19,105 nt of DNA from Acidobacteriota bacterium. GTDB taxonomy: Bacteria > Acidobacteriota > Terriglobia > Terriglobales > Acidobacteriaceae. The notes under the pieces were generated by a model. It saw only the letters and a program-made list of their open reading frames with translations. It did not search any database and had not been told where the DNA came from. Made by a program: the position numbers and the translations under genes. Location of the stretch: assembly GCA_021780095.1 (NCBI GenBank), contig JAJXZK010000070.1:1-19105 (forward strand), in the 5' to 3' direction. Below are positions 7,678-16,723 of the stretch, piece after piece. Numbering within the stretch: position 1 is the stretch's first letter; the number at the start of each line of letters is the position of its first letter.

Positions 7678-8843
7678 GGTGCAGGCTCCAGCGGTTTCTC
7701 AATCAGCGCCGTCAGATACTCAACACACAGCTCGAGTTCCGCCAGCGGCACACATTCGCGCGGACTGTGCGCCGTGCGCATATCCCCCGGTCCCACCACA
7801 ATCGTGTCATCCGCCAGTGTCGACATCAGTGGCGCTTCGGTGCCGAAAGCCACGCCAATCGCCTCTCTCCCGCTGAGTTCCCTCCACCGCTGCAGCAGGG
7901 GCGAGTTAGCTGCGGTTTCAAATCCAGGCTGCTCTCGCAGCACCTTCAGTTCGTATCGAAAATCTGGATCATTCATTCGCAATTCCTGAACCATCGCTTG
8001 CACAGTGCCAGGAATCTTTCCGATCGGATCGCCAGGCAGCGGCCGCCACTCCAACAGGAACTCACATTCTCCTGGAATGATGTTCTTAGCCAGTCCTCCC
8101 TCGATAGTGCCAACATTCAACGTCGTATATGGCGGATCGAAGATGTGCGCCGAGTCAGCGACCGAGACGTTCCTCAGCGAGAGCGCGTACTGCTCGATCT
8201 TCCCAATCAGGTTAGCGGCGCGATAGATGGCAGAAACTCCCCGAGCCGGATGAGCACTGTGCGCCTCTGTTCCAAACACGCGAATCTCCGCCAAGCCGTA
8301 GCCCTTGCCGGCGTGCGCCGCATGGAGCGACGTCGGCTCGCCCACAACCACATGCCGGGGCAGCAGCAGCAGACCAGTTCGCAACAAATGCCCCGTTCCC
8401 ACACAGCCAATTTCCTCATCCGCCGTCAGAACAAGCACAACCGTCGATGCGAAACGATCCCTCGGAGCATTTAATAACGCCGCGAGCAAGCATGCCAGAA
8501 AGCCTTTCACATCGCAGGCTCCGCATCCGTGCATCGCATCTCCGATCACCTGCGGATCTATAGCTTCATTCCATTCGGCACTGTATGGAACCGTGTCCGT
8601 GTGACACACGAACGCCAGATCCACGGAATAATCATCCAGCTTCTGCCAAGGCGGTGTCGCCAACAGGTTTATTTTTTCTACCCCAGCAGCATCGTGATAG
8701 GGCATCTCTCGAAAATTCCAGCCGCGTTGGCGTAGCGTACCCTCGACAAACTCAATCAGCGGACGATTCGTCATCGCCGAAACCGATGGGATTCGAACCA
8801 ACTCCTCGAGCAACAAAGAGGGCGGGAGCTTCTCCATCGCCAT
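7674..8843 (-). CDS. M20-family amidohydrolase in the hut operon (ArgE/DapE-like)
   Basis: A 389-residue zinc amidohydrolase of the acetylornithine deacetylase/DapE type. Catalytic and metal residues are all visible: HTD with His81 and Asp83, GACDVKG with bridging Asp111, DEE with base Glu143 and ligand Glu144, GEPTS with Glu169, and the C-terminal AHSPREC with His359. The dimerisation domain lies between, with FGTEAHSAHPARGVSAI around 188-204. The ATG at 8843 is chosen because it overlaps the hutI stop as TGATG; an extension to 8885 would run 43 nt into hutI. ArgE deacetylates N-acetylornithine, but the coupled position in a hut operon lacking hutG suggests it may hydrolyse N-formyl-L-glutamate to glutamate and formate. 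That role is inferred from context. An M20 enzyme (annotated allantoate amidohydrolase) also sits among hut genes in Streptomyces, as I recall. Confidence 0.88.
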   Translation of the reverse strand: MAMEKLPPSLLLEELVRIPSVSAMTNRPLIEFVEGTLRQRGWNFREMPYHDAAGVEKINLLATPPWQKLDDYSVDLAFVCHTDTVPYSAEWNEAIDPQVIGDAMHGCGACDVKGFLACLLAALLNAPRDRFASTVVLVLTADEEIGCVGTGHLLRTGLLLLPRHVVVGEPTSLHAAHAGKGYGLAEIRVFGTEAHSAHPARGVSAIYRAANLIGKIEQYALSLRNVSVADSAHIFDPPYTTLNVGTIEGGLAKNIIPGECEFLLEWRPLPGDPIGKIPGTVQAMVQELRMNDPDFRYELKVLREQPGFETAANSPLLQRWRELSGREAIGVAFGTEAPLMSTLADDTIVVGPGDMRTAHSPRECVPLAELELCVEYLTALIEKPLEPAP

Positions 8844-10153
8844 CACGCGGCACCATCCGCAATGGTTGCAGGCGACGGCGAACATGTCTGCACGCGCTTC
8901 CCTGCGACAAAAACCTCCGGCAAATTCGGCACCGCCGCGAAATACGCCAATTCGCGATAATCATGAAACTCGTGGATCAGAAAGTCCGCTGCTTTGCCTG
9001 CCTCAAGCGAACCCACAATATCTCCAATGCCAAGACTGTATGCAGCATTCACTGTCGAAGCCGTCAGCGCCTCCGAAGGCAGCATCTTCATCTGCTGGCA
9101 CGCGAGCGCCATGACGAACGGCATCGAAGTGGTGGGCGATGAGCCTGGATTAAAGTCCGTCGCCAGTACCACTGCAAGTCCCGCTTCAAGCATGGCGCGC
9201 GCATTTGGATAGCGGTCGCGCCCCAGACAAAATACGGAGGCAGGCACCAGCACCGGCTGCACCGATGCGCACGCCAGCGCAGCGATTCCGTCCGCATCTG
9301 TGAATTCCAGATGGTCCGCCGTAACTGCCCCCAGTTCGGCCGCGAGCGCAGCGCCACCATCCGCCGCAAACTGTTCCACGTGCGCGCGCAACGCCAGCCC
9401 AGCATCCTTCGCTGCAGACAAAATCTCCCGACTCTCCGCAAGCGTGAATGCATGTTCATCGCAAAAGACATCGCAAAATTGCGCCAGCTTATTCCTTGTC
9501 ACACGCGGTAAAATCTCCCGCACCACCAGCGCAATGTAACCAGCGCGATCCTGCTGAAACTCAGGAGGGATCGTATGGGCGGCCAGCAATGTTGCCACCA
9601 TTCGCAAGGGCGTTTCTTCCGACAGCGATCGAATCACGCCGAGAATCTTCAACTCCGCATCAAGCGACAGGCCATACCCCGACTTCGCCTCGACCGTTGT
9701 CGTGCCGTTTCGCAGAAACCATTCCGCGTGCCGACCCGCCTTCGCCAAAAGCTCCTCCGCCGTCGCGCTGCGAGTGGCACGCACCGTCGTTGCAATGCCG
9801 CCCCCATCCGCGGCAATCTCCTGGTAGGTCTTGCCTGCGATGCGCTGTTCAAACTCCGCGGCGCGCGAACCCGCAAACACCATGTGCGTGTGAGCATCCA
9901 CGAATCCCGGCGTGACTACCCATCCTTGCGCATCGATCACAGGGAGATGTTTCTCCCGCGCTATCGCCAGCCCCAATTCGTCGGTCGTGCCCGTACGTTC
10001 AATTTTGCCGTCAGCGACCAACATCGCGCCATCTTCCAAGATGGTCAGTTGCCTCATCTCGCCCGCGCCTCGACGAGGACCGGCCCTCCCCGCCAGGGTG
10101 ACAAGTTGCCCGCAGTGGATGACTGCGAACCTCCTCGGCGTTGGATCGTTCAT
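8843..10153 (-). CDS. hutI: Imidazolonepropionase
   Basis: A 436-residue amidohydrolase that opens 4-imidazolone-5-propionate to N-formimidoyl-L-glutamate, third step of histidine breakdown. Metal and catalytic motifs are complete: FVDAHTH with His88 and His90, the VEAKSGYGL motif (about 154-162) characteristic of HutI, LRAHVEQ with His258, TADHLEF with His281, and LATDFNPGS with Asp333. It is slightly longer than usual (about 400-420) owing to an N-terminal tail and an insertion [15 protein letters not shown], as is common in this family. The ATG overlaps the hutU stop as ATGA (10150-10153), and its own stop overlaps the M20 start by one base. The identification is firm. Confidence 0.97.
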   Translation of the reverse strand: MNDPTPRRFAVIHCGQLVTLAGRAGPRRGAGEMRQLTILEDGAMLVADGKIERTGTTDELGLAIAREKHLPVIDAQGWVVTPGFVDAHTHMVFAGSRAAEFEQRIAGKTYQEIAADGGGIATTVRATRSATAEELLAKAGRHAEWFLRNGTTTVEAKSGYGLSLDAELKILGVIRSLSEETPLRMVATLLAAHTIPPEFQQDRAGYIALVVREILPRVTRNKLAQFCDVFCDEHAFTLAESREILSAAKDAGLALRAHVEQFAADGGAALAAELGAVTADHLEFTDADGIAALACASVQPVLVPASVFCLGRDRYPNARAMLEAGLAVVLATDFNPGSSPTTSMPFVMALACQQMKMLPSEALTASTVNAAYSLGIGDIVGSLEAGKAADFLIHEFHDYRELAYFAAVPNLPEVFVAGKRVQTCSPSPATIADGAA

Positions 10154-11823
10154 GCGCGACGCATCGGAATCACGATGCCCTTGCTCTCTGCGGTTTCAAT
10201 GGCTTGCTCATACCCGGCATCGGCATGCCGCGCCACTCCTATGCCGGGATCGTTATTCAGCACGCGGTGCAGTCGCTCCTGTGCAAGATTAGTCCCATCC
10301 GCCACGCAAACCTGACCGGCGTGCAGCGAATATCCCATTCCAACACCGCCGCCATGATGAAACGACACCCAACTCGCGCCGCTGGCCGTATTCAACAATG
10401 CATTCAGAATCGGCCAATCCGCAATCGCGTCCGAGCCGTCCTTCATTTGTTCCGTCTCGCGATATGGCGAAGCAACAGAGCCGGTGTCCAGATGATCGCG
10501 TCCAATCGCGATGGGTGCCTTCAATTCTCCGCTGCGAACCAGGTCGTTCATAGCCTCACCCATGCGTGCCCGCTCTCCATAGCCCAACCAGCAGATGCGC
10601 GCCGGTAGTCCCTGAAAATGAACTCGTTCCCGAGCCAGACGAATCCACCGAGTGAGAATTTCATTTTCCGGAAACAACTTCAGCGCCAGCTCGTCCGTGC
10701 GGTAAATATCCGCTGGATCTCCCGACAGCGCAATCCAGCGAAACGGTCCCGCGCCCGCGCAGAACAACGGACGAATATATTCCGGCGTAAATCCGGGAAT
10801 ATCGAAGGCATGTTTACATCCGGCGTCGAAGGCGCGCTTTCGGATGTTGTTACCGTAATCAAACGCAACCGCGCCGCGCCGCTGCATCGCCAGCATCGCT
10901 TCGACATGCACAGCCATGCTCGCCATCGATAGCTTTACGTATTCGACCGGATCGGTCTGCCGCAATACCGACGCAGCCGCCAGCGAATAGCCAGCGGGAA
11001 TATATCCGTTCAGCGGGTCGTGCGCGCTGGTCTGATCGGTAATTACGTCAATCTCCACCTCGCGCCGCACCAGTTCCGGCAGCACCTCCGCGCAATTGCC
11101 CACCAGGCACACTGAGAGCGCCTGTTTCTTTCGTCTCGCTTCCTCACAGAGTTGGAGCCCCTCGTCGAGCGACATGGTCATCCTGTCGCAATAGCCTGTT
11201 TCAAGCCGGCGTTCAATGCGAGTCCGATCGGGATCAATGCCGAGAAACACCGCGCCATTCATAGTGGCGGCCAATGGCTGCGCTCCACCCATCCCACCGA
11301 TGCCGCCCGATACAATCAGCTTTCCCGCGAGGCTTCCGCCAAAATGGCGATCCGCCATCGAGGAAAATGTCTGATAGGTTCCCTGCAAAATTCCCTGAGT
11401 GCCGATGTAAATCCAACTGCCCGCTGTCATCTGCCCAAACATGATCAGGCCGGCACGGTCGAGCTTATGAAACTCATCCCAGTTGGCCCACGCGCCCACC
11501 AGGTTGGAGTTTGCGATCAACACCCGCGGCGCTCCTTCATGCGTAGGAAACACACCGACCGGCTTTCCCGATTGCACCAGCAATGTTTCCTCGTTGCCGA
11601 GCTGCTCCAGTTCGCGCACGATGGCGTGATAACAATCCCAGTTGCGCGCCGCCTTACCGATACCGCCATAGACAACCAGCTTTTCCGGAGCCTCCGCAAC
11701 TTCGGGATCAAGATTATTCATCAGGCATCGCAGCGCGGCTTCCTGTTGCCAGCCCTTACAGCGCAGTGTGGTGCCGCGCGGCGCGCGAATCATGGGAGCA
11801 GAGCTTGCCGTCGTCGTTGACAT
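10150..11823 (-). CDS. hutU: Urocanate hydratase
   Basis: A 557-residue cytoplasmic urocanase that converts urocanate to 4-imidazolone-5-propionate using tightly bound NAD as an electrophile. The NAD-binding glycine loop [11 protein letters not shown] is at 173-183. The [13 protein letters not shown] motif places Cys411 where the active-site Cys410 of the Pseudomonas enzyme lies. [14 protein letters not shown] (261-274) and the C-terminal [11 protein letters not shown] are also present. Length matches the family. The ATG at 11823-11821 is 3 nt after the hutF stop, and its own stop overlaps the hutI start, so it is translated from the hut message. No histidine ammonia-lyase gene precedes it here, so urocanate must be made by an enzyme encoded elsewhere. 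The identification is firm. Confidence 0.98.
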   Translation of the reverse strand: MSTTTASSAPMIRAPRGTTLRCKGWQQEAALRCLMNNLDPEVAEAPEKLVVYGGIGKAARNWDCYHAIVRELEQLGNEETLLVQSGKPVGVFPTHEGAPRVLIANSNLVGAWANWDEFHKLDRAGLIMFGQMTAGSWIYIGTQGILQGTYQTFSSMADRHFGGSLAGKLIVSGGIGGMGGAQPLAATMNGAVFLGIDPDRTRIERRLETGYCDRMTMSLDEGLQLCEEARRKKQALSVCLVGNCAEVLPELVRREVEIDVITDQTSAHDPLNGYIPAGYSLAAASVLRQTDPVEYVKLSMASMAVHVEAMLAMQRRGAVAFDYGNNIRKRAFDAGCKHAFDIPGFTPEYIRPLFCAGAGPFRWIALSGDPADIYRTDELALKLFPENEILTRWIRLARERVHFQGLPARICWLGYGERARMGEAMNDLVRSGELKAPIAIGRDHLDTGSVASPYRETEQMKDGSDAIADWPILNALLNTASGASWVSFHHGGGVGMGYSLHAGQVCVADGTNLAQERLHRVLNNDPGIGVARHADAGYEQAIETAESKGIVIPMRRA

Positions 11824-11826
11824 AAC

Positions 11827-13242
11827 CTATTTGGTCGCAAACTGCGGCGCAGACCACACCTTGCGAGCGACCTCCTGGTATCGATTCAGAATTTCCTGCT
11901 GCTGCGGGTGCCGATGATCGCGCACCACAAAACGTCCACCCACACACACATCAGCGACGGCAGCGGTCCGCATGCCAAACACAATCGTCGGCAGTAGATC
12001 CTCACTCGAATCGCCCGCGATTGATATGTCATTCAAATCGACCGTGAAGAAGTCCGCCAGCTTGCCCGTCTCAAAGTCTCCAGCGTCGCAACCCAAGGCA
12101 TTCGCGCCGTTCGCCGTCGCGCAACGGAATAGACGTGCCGACAACTCCTGACCATCGATGCCATCGAGAAAGCTCCGTTGCTGCTGATGCAGCCGCAGAT
12201 GATATTCCAGCTCGCGAGCATCCTCAAGCGGCTCGATCTGCGCCTGGCTGTCAGAGCCCAGACACACCGGAATATCTCGCTCCATCACATCGCGCGCCGC
12301 TAGAATGCCATCGCCCAGATTGCGCTCCGTCGTTGGACATGCGCAAATCGTAGCCCGATTTGCCGCCAGCAAATCCATTTCCTCACGATCTATATGGATC
12401 GCATGCACGGCGGTGAATCGATCGCGCAACAAGCCGTGTCTCTCCAGCAAGCGAACTGGAGTGGTCCCGTATTCGCGCTTGCACGCTTCAATCTCCGCCA
12501 TTTGTTCCGAAACGTGCATGTGCAGAGGACGATTATGTTCGCGCGCCCACGCCGCGATCGATTTAATCGCCTCCAACGCCACGGCGCGCACGCTGTGCGG
12601 TGCCACACCCACCCACGCATTCAAAGAATCGTATTCGCGATGGAGGTCGGCCACGTTGGCGAGAAAGTCCTCCGTCGTCTCCAGAAAACGAATCTGCCCG
12701 GAATCCTCCGGCAGCGCGAAACCTGCGCGTTGATATGCTGACCGCAGCAGACAAATGCGAATTCCTACCGACTCTGCCGCCGCGAATATCTGTTGCGCCA
12801 TCACGTTGGAATCTGGATATGGTTTGCCTCCCGGCTCTCGATGGACATAATGAAACTCGCCCACAGTCGTTGTTCCCGCCAGCGCCATTTCAAGAAACGC
12901 TGCCCGCGCCACTACATACATCTCTTCCGGCGAAAGCGAAGCAGCCGCGTGATACATGGCCGCGCGCCAGGACCAAAAATCCCGCCCACCCGCACGTCTC
13001 GACTCGGTTCGCCCGCGAATCAATCGCTGGAACGCGTGGGAATGTACATTTATGAATCCGGGCAACAGCGCTTTTCCGCGCAGCCTCACCACTTCGGTGT
13101 CAGCGGGTGGCGATAAAGATCGATCAGATTTCACTTCGGTCGTCACCCGAAGGATGTTGCCCTCCGCATCGACCAGCAATCCCGCCCCCGCCTGCATACG
13201 ACCAGAGGCATAAAGAGTGTCGGGTTGAAAGAGGGTCGTCAT
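11827..13242 (-). CDS. hutF: Formimidoylglutamate deiminase
   Basis: A 471-residue amidohydrolase that deiminates N-formimidoyl-L-glutamate to N-formyl-L-glutamate and ammonia. Zinc and active-site motifs: NVHSHAFQR with His67 and His69, GTTTVGEFHYVHR (123-135, a HutF signature), HMHVSEQ with His241 and His243, AVHAIH with His280 and His283, and CLGSDSQ with Asp331. The frame opens further upstream, to 13473, but that extension would lie opposite the S4 protein gene and has no family sequence. ATG 13242 is chosen because MTTLFQPDTLYASG resembles normal HutF N-termini. ATG 13269, with GGGGAG nine bases before it, is a real alternative adding nine residues. First gene of the hut operon, so it defines the route as HutF plus deformylase, without formiminotransferase. 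Confidence 0.95.
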   Translation of the reverse strand: MTTLFQPDTLYASGRMQAGAGLLVDAEGNILRVTTEVKSDRSLSPPADTEVVRLRGKALLPGFINVHSHAFQRLIRGRTESRRAGGRDFWSWRAAMYHAAASLSPEEMYVVARAAFLEMALAGTTTVGEFHYVHREPGGKPYPDSNVMAQQIFAAAESVGIRICLLRSAYQRAGFALPEDSGQIRFLETTEDFLANVADLHREYDSLNAWVGVAPHSVRAVALEAIKSIAAWAREHNRPLHMHVSEQMAEIEACKREYGTTPVRLLERHGLLRDRFTAVHAIHIDREEMDLLAANRATICACPTTERNLGDGILAARDVMERDIPVCLGSDSQAQIEPLEDARELEYHLRLHQQQRSFLDGIDGQELSARLFRCATANGANALGCDAGDFETGKLADFFTVDLNDISIAGDSSEDLLPTIVFGMRTAAVADVCVGGRFVVRDHRHPQQQEILNRYQEVARKVWSAPQFATK

Positions 13243-13284
13243 AGCCGTTCTGCAATTGGCGAAGGACATCCTGCCGGACTCCCC

Positions 13285-13290
13285 ATAATA
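13285..13290 (-). promoter_or_regulatory. Candidate -10 box of the hut operon promoter
   Basis: Reading leftwards, TATTAT lies 42 nt before the chosen hutF ATG, giving a 5' leader of about 35 nt. The matching -35 region is poor (CGGACT at 17-nt spacing). The position between the divergent hutF and S4 genes is right for a promoter. No obvious HutC-type operator is visible. If hutF starts at 13269, this box would leave too little leader. Confidence 0.3.
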
Positions 13291-13372
13291 GTCTGCCCGA
13301 GTGAAAAAGTCCGGGTTTTCGCGCAGCAGCTCAGTGTTTTCAGCAATCGATCGAAGGGTGGCAAAATGAAGG

Positions 13373-13753
13373 GTGGACTCTGTACGGATGGACAAGTGGT
13401 TGTGGGCCGCGCGATTCTTCAAAACGCGTGCCTTGGCGGCGCGTGCCTGTGGACTTGGCCGAATCACCAGCAACCAGCAATCCGCAAAGGCAGCGCGTGA
13501 CGTGCGTGTCGGCGACTACTTGAAGGTAAAGAACGATAGCGGCGACTTCGAGGTTGAAGTTCTGCAATTGAGTGAAATCCGCGGGCCAGCATCGGTGGCG
13601 CAAACTCTGTATAGGGAGACAGAAGTCAGTCGGGAATCGCGTATGAAAATCGCAGAGGAGCGGAAGGCAATGCCTCAACTCGATGCCTCGCAAGCAGGCC
13701 GGCCATCGAAACGCGACCGCCGCGAAATTGCTCAATTCCGAGGTCGCCGTTAA
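13373..13753 (+). CDS. hslR: S4-domain RNA-binding protein, Hsp15-like
   Basis: A 126-residue cytoplasmic protein with an N-terminal S4 RNA-binding domain: RMDKWLWAARFFKTRALAARAC (residues 5-26), then GLGRITSNQQSAKAARDVRVGD. A basic tail follows with GPASVAQTLYRETEVSRESR and a lysine/arginine-rich end. In E. coli, Hsp15 binds 50S subunits carrying nascent chains, a rescue role during heat stress. The MxxDKWLW start and the VAQTLYRET segment fit Hsp15 well. The start is GTG 13373 or ATG 13388; the family usually begins a few residues before DKWLW, so both are acceptable. It diverges from hutF and converges on the flavin monooxygenase with only 9 nt between stops. Confidence 0.9.
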   Translation: MDSVRMDKWLWAARFFKTRALAARACGLGRITSNQQSAKAARDVRVGDYLKVKNDSGDFEVEVLQLSEIRGPASVAQTLYRETEVSRESRMKIAEERKAMPQLDASQAGRPSKRDRREIAQFRGRR

Positions 13754-13762
13754 AGTGGAGCA

Positions 13763-14764
13763 TCAATCCGCGATCAACCCAGCGAGTCTCCGATACGATT
13801 CCAATCGAGCCTGCTGTTCGTAGGTATCTGTCACAGCAATCACCTCGTCGGCCCCGGTTCCCTGCACCAACCTCTCCAGACCGGCTCGAACTGTGGCATC
13901 CGATCCCACGATGGCGGCAGCCAATTTGTCCTCGACCGCCGCCCGCTCCCAGTCTTGCCAAAGTGGCTCCATGGAATCCACGGCGGGCAGCAATTCCACC
14001 GGCTCATTGCGGATCAATCGCAGAAAACGCTGCTGCGGCGTAGTGAATAATCTTTGCGCAGCTGCGTCGGTGTCCGCCACAATCACCTGCACCGCGACCA
14101 TCAGGTAAGGTTCTGGCAAGGTGTCGTTCGGGCGAAATTCCTCTCGATACAGTTCGGCCGCCCGAAAGATTTGTGCCGGTGCAAAGTGTGCTGCAAACGC
14201 AAAGGGCAATCCAAGCCGCGCCGCCAACTGCGCGCTGTATAGTCCTGACCCAAGCAACGTAATGGGCACCTGGCTGTCCTGGCCCGGGATTGCTTTCACG
14301 GCTTGCCGCGGCTGCTCCGGTCCCAAATAACTTTGCAACTCCTGCAGCAGTGCGGGAAAATCCTCACCGCCCTTTCCGCCGTCCCGACGCAGAGCCCGCA
14401 TTGTTGCGAAGTCGCCTCCAGGGGCGCGGCCCAGACCCAGATCGATCCTGCCCGGATAGAGGGCCTCCAGGGTGCCAAACTCTTCGGCAACCACCAGCGG
14501 TGCATGATTCGGCAGCATTACTCCTCCGCTGCCGACGCGGATGGTTTTGGTCGCGCCCGCCACGTGTCCGATCAAGATGGACGTAGCAGAACATGCTAGT
14601 CCGGCGATGGAATGGTGTTCGGCCAGCCAATAGCGCCTGTATCCCAACTTCTCCACGTGCTTCGCCAGCTCCACAGAGTGCGCGATGGCGCAGCCCGCGG
14701 CCTCGCCCGGGCGCATGCCCACCAGATCCAGTACCGAAATGGCAAACTTTGTTTCCATGCTCAT
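13763..14764 (-). CDS. Luciferase-like (LLM class) flavin-dependent monooxygenase
   Basis: A 333-residue TIM-barrel protein of the bacterial luciferase-like monooxygenase family, using reduced FMN (or F420) with oxygen. The family pattern is plain: SVLDLV near the start, HVEKLGYRRYWLAEHHS, TKTIRVGSGGVMLPNHAPLVVAEEFGTLEALYPGRIDLGLGRAPG in the middle, and VPITLLGSG later. Such proteins are of the common chromosomal type whose substrate is rarely known. The frame extends to 14824, but the ATG at 14764 (or ATG 14758 two codons later) is chosen because family members begin just before the first strand. It converges with the S4 gene and is read away from the integrase, so it is probably the last resident chromosomal gene before the inserted segment. 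Confidence 0.9.
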   Translation of the reverse strand: MSMETKFAISVLDLVGMRPGEAAGCAIAHSVELAKHVEKLGYRRYWLAEHHSIAGLACSATSILIGHVAGATKTIRVGSGGVMLPNHAPLVVAEEFGTLEALYPGRIDLGLGRAPGGDFATMRALRRDGGKGGEDFPALLQELQSYLGPEQPRQAVKAIPGQDSQVPITLLGSGLYSAQLAARLGLPFAFAAHFAPAQIFRAAELYREEFRPNDTLPEPYLMVAVQVIVADTDAAAQRLFTTPQQRFLRLIRNEPVELLPAVDSMEPLWQDWERAAVEDKLAAAIVGSDATVRAGLERLVQGTGADEVIAVTDTYEQQARLESYRRLAGLIAD

Positions 14765-14954
14765 TGGATGAAATATCCCACCAGGCGATGCGAAGGTTGC
14801 CGACATGCGTCCATGCGGCGCCACAAGGGCAGCGTTCCGTCGCGGTCAATTGCCACAAAAAGATCGCAGATTGGGTTGAAAGGATTGGCTCCTCAGGTAG
14901 AGGCCACATCAGCGTATCGCGACGTCTAGCATCATCCACACAAATCAATAATAA

Positions 14955-15008
14955 CCAATATTAATGCACGTATTAAGCACATTGGCGTCTTCTAACGTCT
15001 CATAGAAG
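14955..15008. repeat. AT-rich nested inverted repeats before the integrase
   Basis: CCAAT (14955-14959) pairs with ATTGG (14981-14985), and inside it TTAAT (14961-14965) pairs with ATTAA (14972-14976). Immediately downstream, CTTCTA (14989-14994) pairs with TAGAAG (15003-15008), extended by GCG/CGC outside a one-base bulge. This is the kind of region where integrase arm sites, an excisionase site or an attachment core would be expected. Which one it is cannot be told from the sequence. Confidence 0.45.
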
Positions 15009-15046
15009 CGCCGCTGTTCAGCTGGTATTGATGCTGGTAATCATGC

Positions 15047-15088
15047 TATGATCGCCAAGCCAATTCATTACCAACAAAACGGAGGTGA
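15047..15088 (+). promoter_or_regulatory. Integrase -10 box and strong ribosome binding site
   Basis: TATGAT at 15047-15052 is a near-consensus -10 element; transcription would start near 15059. GGAGGTGA at 15081-15088 is a near-perfect Shine-Dalgarno sequence, 4 nt before GTG 15093. Together they decide the integrase start. The -35 region is weak. GCTGGTA occurs twice just upstream, 12 nt apart. Confidence 0.6.
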
Positions 15089-15092
15089 GACT

Positions 15093-16286
15093 GTGAATCT
15101 GACCGATACAGAGGTACGCAGAGCTAGACCAGCAGCCAAAATGTACCGCATGAGTGATGGACACGGCCTGTATTTACAGGTCCAACCGAACGGGACAAAA
15201 CTTTGGCACTACGGTTACAGGTTCGAGGCACGCCAGCGCCTGCTGTCCATTGGCACATATCCCACGGTAACACTGGCGGCAGCCCGTGAAGCGCACATGG
15301 AAGCCCGACGCAAGATAGTAGCAGGAATTAATCCGGCAGCGGAGAAGCAGGCACAGAAGCGCACGGCACAATGCACTACGTTCGAGGATGCGGTCCGGCT
15401 GTGGCTGCCGCACTGGAAAACACACAAGGCACCTCGCTATGTGAAGCAGATGGAGGCCCGCATAGACGGCGATATTCTCCCGGCAATCGGAAACAGACCG
15501 ATACGTGAGATCGAAGCCCCGGAACTGGTGGCAATCTCCAAGGCAATCGAGGCCAGGGGCGCGCATGAACTCGCAAGACGGGCACTAGAGACCATTGGAC
15601 AGGTATTTCGTTATGCAATCGCTAAAGGTCTGGCAACACGAAACCCCGCAACGGATGTAAAGCCCGCCGACGTGTTGAAGCCAGTCAAGATGAGGAATCA
15701 CGCTAGAGTCGGCGCAAAGGAAATCCCAGCCCTGTCCAAAGCGATCCTAGAGTACAGTGGTGCGATAACGAGCTTGGCAATGCGCCTAATGGCTTACACC
15801 TTCGTAAGAACAGGTGAACTTGCAGGAGCACGTTGGGAAGAATTCACACTTGATGGTGACAGTCCGCGCTGGGACATACCAGCCGAACGCATGAAGATGG
15901 ACACGCCGCACATCGTCCCGCTTTCACGTCAAGCTGTCAAAGTGCTTCGTACCGTGAAAAGGCTGACCGGCACTGGAGAGTACGTTTTCCCCGGCGCTGG
16001 TATCGCGAAACACATGAGCACCGGCACAATTCTCTTGGCTCTTGACCGGATGGGATACCGAGGAATAATGACTGGCCACGGTTTCAGGGGCATCGCGTCG
16101 ACGCTGTTGCATGAAGCGGGCTTCGATGAAAAGTACATTGAGGCCCAACTAGCACACCAGAAGAGAAACAAGGCAGCAGCAGCGTACAACCACGCGGCCT
16201 ATCTGGCGCAGCGCACGGGCATGATGCAAGCGTGGGCAGACATCTGGGACAATCTGACTAAGCAGAAGCATGAGGTTGCGGGCTGA
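15093..16286 (+). CDS. Tyrosine-type site-specific integrase (P4-like)
   Basis: A 397-residue recombinase. It has an N-terminal arm-binding domain (DUF4102-like: LTDTEVRRARP, DGHGLYLQVQPNGTKLWHYGYRF, LSIGTYPTVTLAAAREAH), a core-binding domain from about 95, and a C-terminal catalytic domain. The catalytic set is complete: Arg239 (FVRTGELAGARW), GHGFRG with His329 and Arg332, His355 (QLAHQKRN) and nucleophile Tyr365 (AAYNHAAY). It catalyses integration and excision of a genomic island. GTG 15093 is preferred because GGAGGTGA lies 4 nt upstream; an ATG at 15048 falls inside the likely -10 box. P4-type integrases commonly use tRNA or tmRNA 3' ends, but none is visible nearby, so the target is unclear. 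It appears functional. Confidence 0.95.
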   Translation: MNLTDTEVRRARPAAKMYRMSDGHGLYLQVQPNGTKLWHYGYRFEARQRLLSIGTYPTVTLAAAREAHMEARRKIVAGINPAAEKQAQKRTAQCTTFEDAVRLWLPHWKTHKAPRYVKQMEARIDGDILPAIGNRPIREIEAPELVAISKAIEARGAHELARRALETIGQVFRYAIAKGLATRNPATDVKPADVLKPVKMRNHARVGAKEIPALSKAILEYSGAITSLAMRLMAYTFVRTGELAGARWEEFTLDGDSPRWDIPAERMKMDTPHIVPLSRQAVKVLRTVKRLTGTGEYVFPGAGIAKHMSTGTILLALDRMGYRGIMTGHGFRGIASTLLHEAGFDEKYIEAQLAHQKRNKAAAAYNHAAYLAQRTGMMQAWADIWDNLTKQKHEVAG

Positions 16287-16539
16287 CTTTTTCGACTGCA
16301 CCATCTGCAGACCTAAAGACGGGTCCAGGACTTCCAATGGAATCGAGCGAGCAATGCAGAGGAAATTCAGTAACGAATATCCAACGGACAAACGGATTGA
16401 AGAGATCTGGAATGCTTACAAGACTGGTAAGACCCAAGCTATCGCGGATGTTCTGCGCAGACGGGAAGCGGAAGAGAACACTCCAAATAGAAAATATTTG
16501 CTTTTTTGCCCGATGCCAACAATGAGCGTACCGACCTGA
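16270..16539 (+). CDS. Possible small hypothetical protein
   Basis: An 89-codon frame overlapping the last 17 nt of the integrase. An internal ATG at 16354 would give a 62-residue product starting MQRKFSNEYPTDKRIEEIWN, followed by a charged helical stretch (TGKTQAIADVLRRREAEE). I recognise no family, and there is no convincing ribosome binding site for either start. The charged, helical middle is compatible with a small DNA-binding or accessory protein, but it could equally be a chance frame. Confidence 0.25.
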   Translation: MRLRADFFDCTICRPKDGSRTSNGIERAMQRKFSNEYPTDKRIEEIWNAYKTGKTQAIADVLRRREAEENTPNRKYLLFCPMPTMSVPT

Positions 16540-16644
16540 TCTGGGCGGGCAATGCAATGATCGCGGCCCTCACCGGTTTCATGTTTGCCAGCCAAAGGAT
16601 GATGGTCTATTCTTTCGTTACTCAAAACTTAGCGAAAGGATACC
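16540..16644. other. Leader region of the fic gene
   Basis: No gene is supported in this stretch. It ends with AAAGGA at 16635-16640, a good Shine-Dalgarno sequence 4 nt before GTG 16645, which marks the original start of the Fic protein. A longer plus-strand frame (16506-16994) is a shadow of the fic codons. Confidence 0.5.
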
Positions 16645-16722
16645 GTGTCAGAGACCGATCCGTCTGCCCGACTAGGCCGCTATATCCTCAGGCAGTTTCA
16701 GGGCGAGACTGTTCGAGCCACC
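16645..16722 (+). pseudogene. Out-of-frame N-terminus of the Fic protein
   Basis: GTG 16645, with AAAGGA 4 nt upstream, opens a frame reading VSETDPSARLGRYILRQFQG, then ETVRA. This is the usual beginning of this Fic subfamily (a GRY...QGE.VRAF start). After about 16718 the frame goes wrong and ends in the next stop, while the continuation (PLPPAPPVDLAGFQ) is one base over. A frameshift near 16711-16722 therefore separates the natural start from the body. Loss of one copy of an 8-base repeat (GTTCGAGC) would explain it, but this is speculation. Confidence 0.7.
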
Positions 16723-16723
16723 G

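Noticed and set aside
7602..8474. 290-codon plus-strand frame opposite the M20 gene
   Set aside because: It is antisense to a gene with complete catalytic motifs; the product is Arg/Ser/Gln-rich noise.
8771..8803. tRNA T-loop-like GGTTCGAATCCC on the minus strand
   Set aside because: It encodes the conserved LVRIPSVS segment of the M20 protein, and no acceptor or other tRNA arms can be formed around it.
13243..13473. Extended N-terminus of HutF
   Set aside because: The extension lies opposite the S4 protein gene and resembles no HutF sequence.
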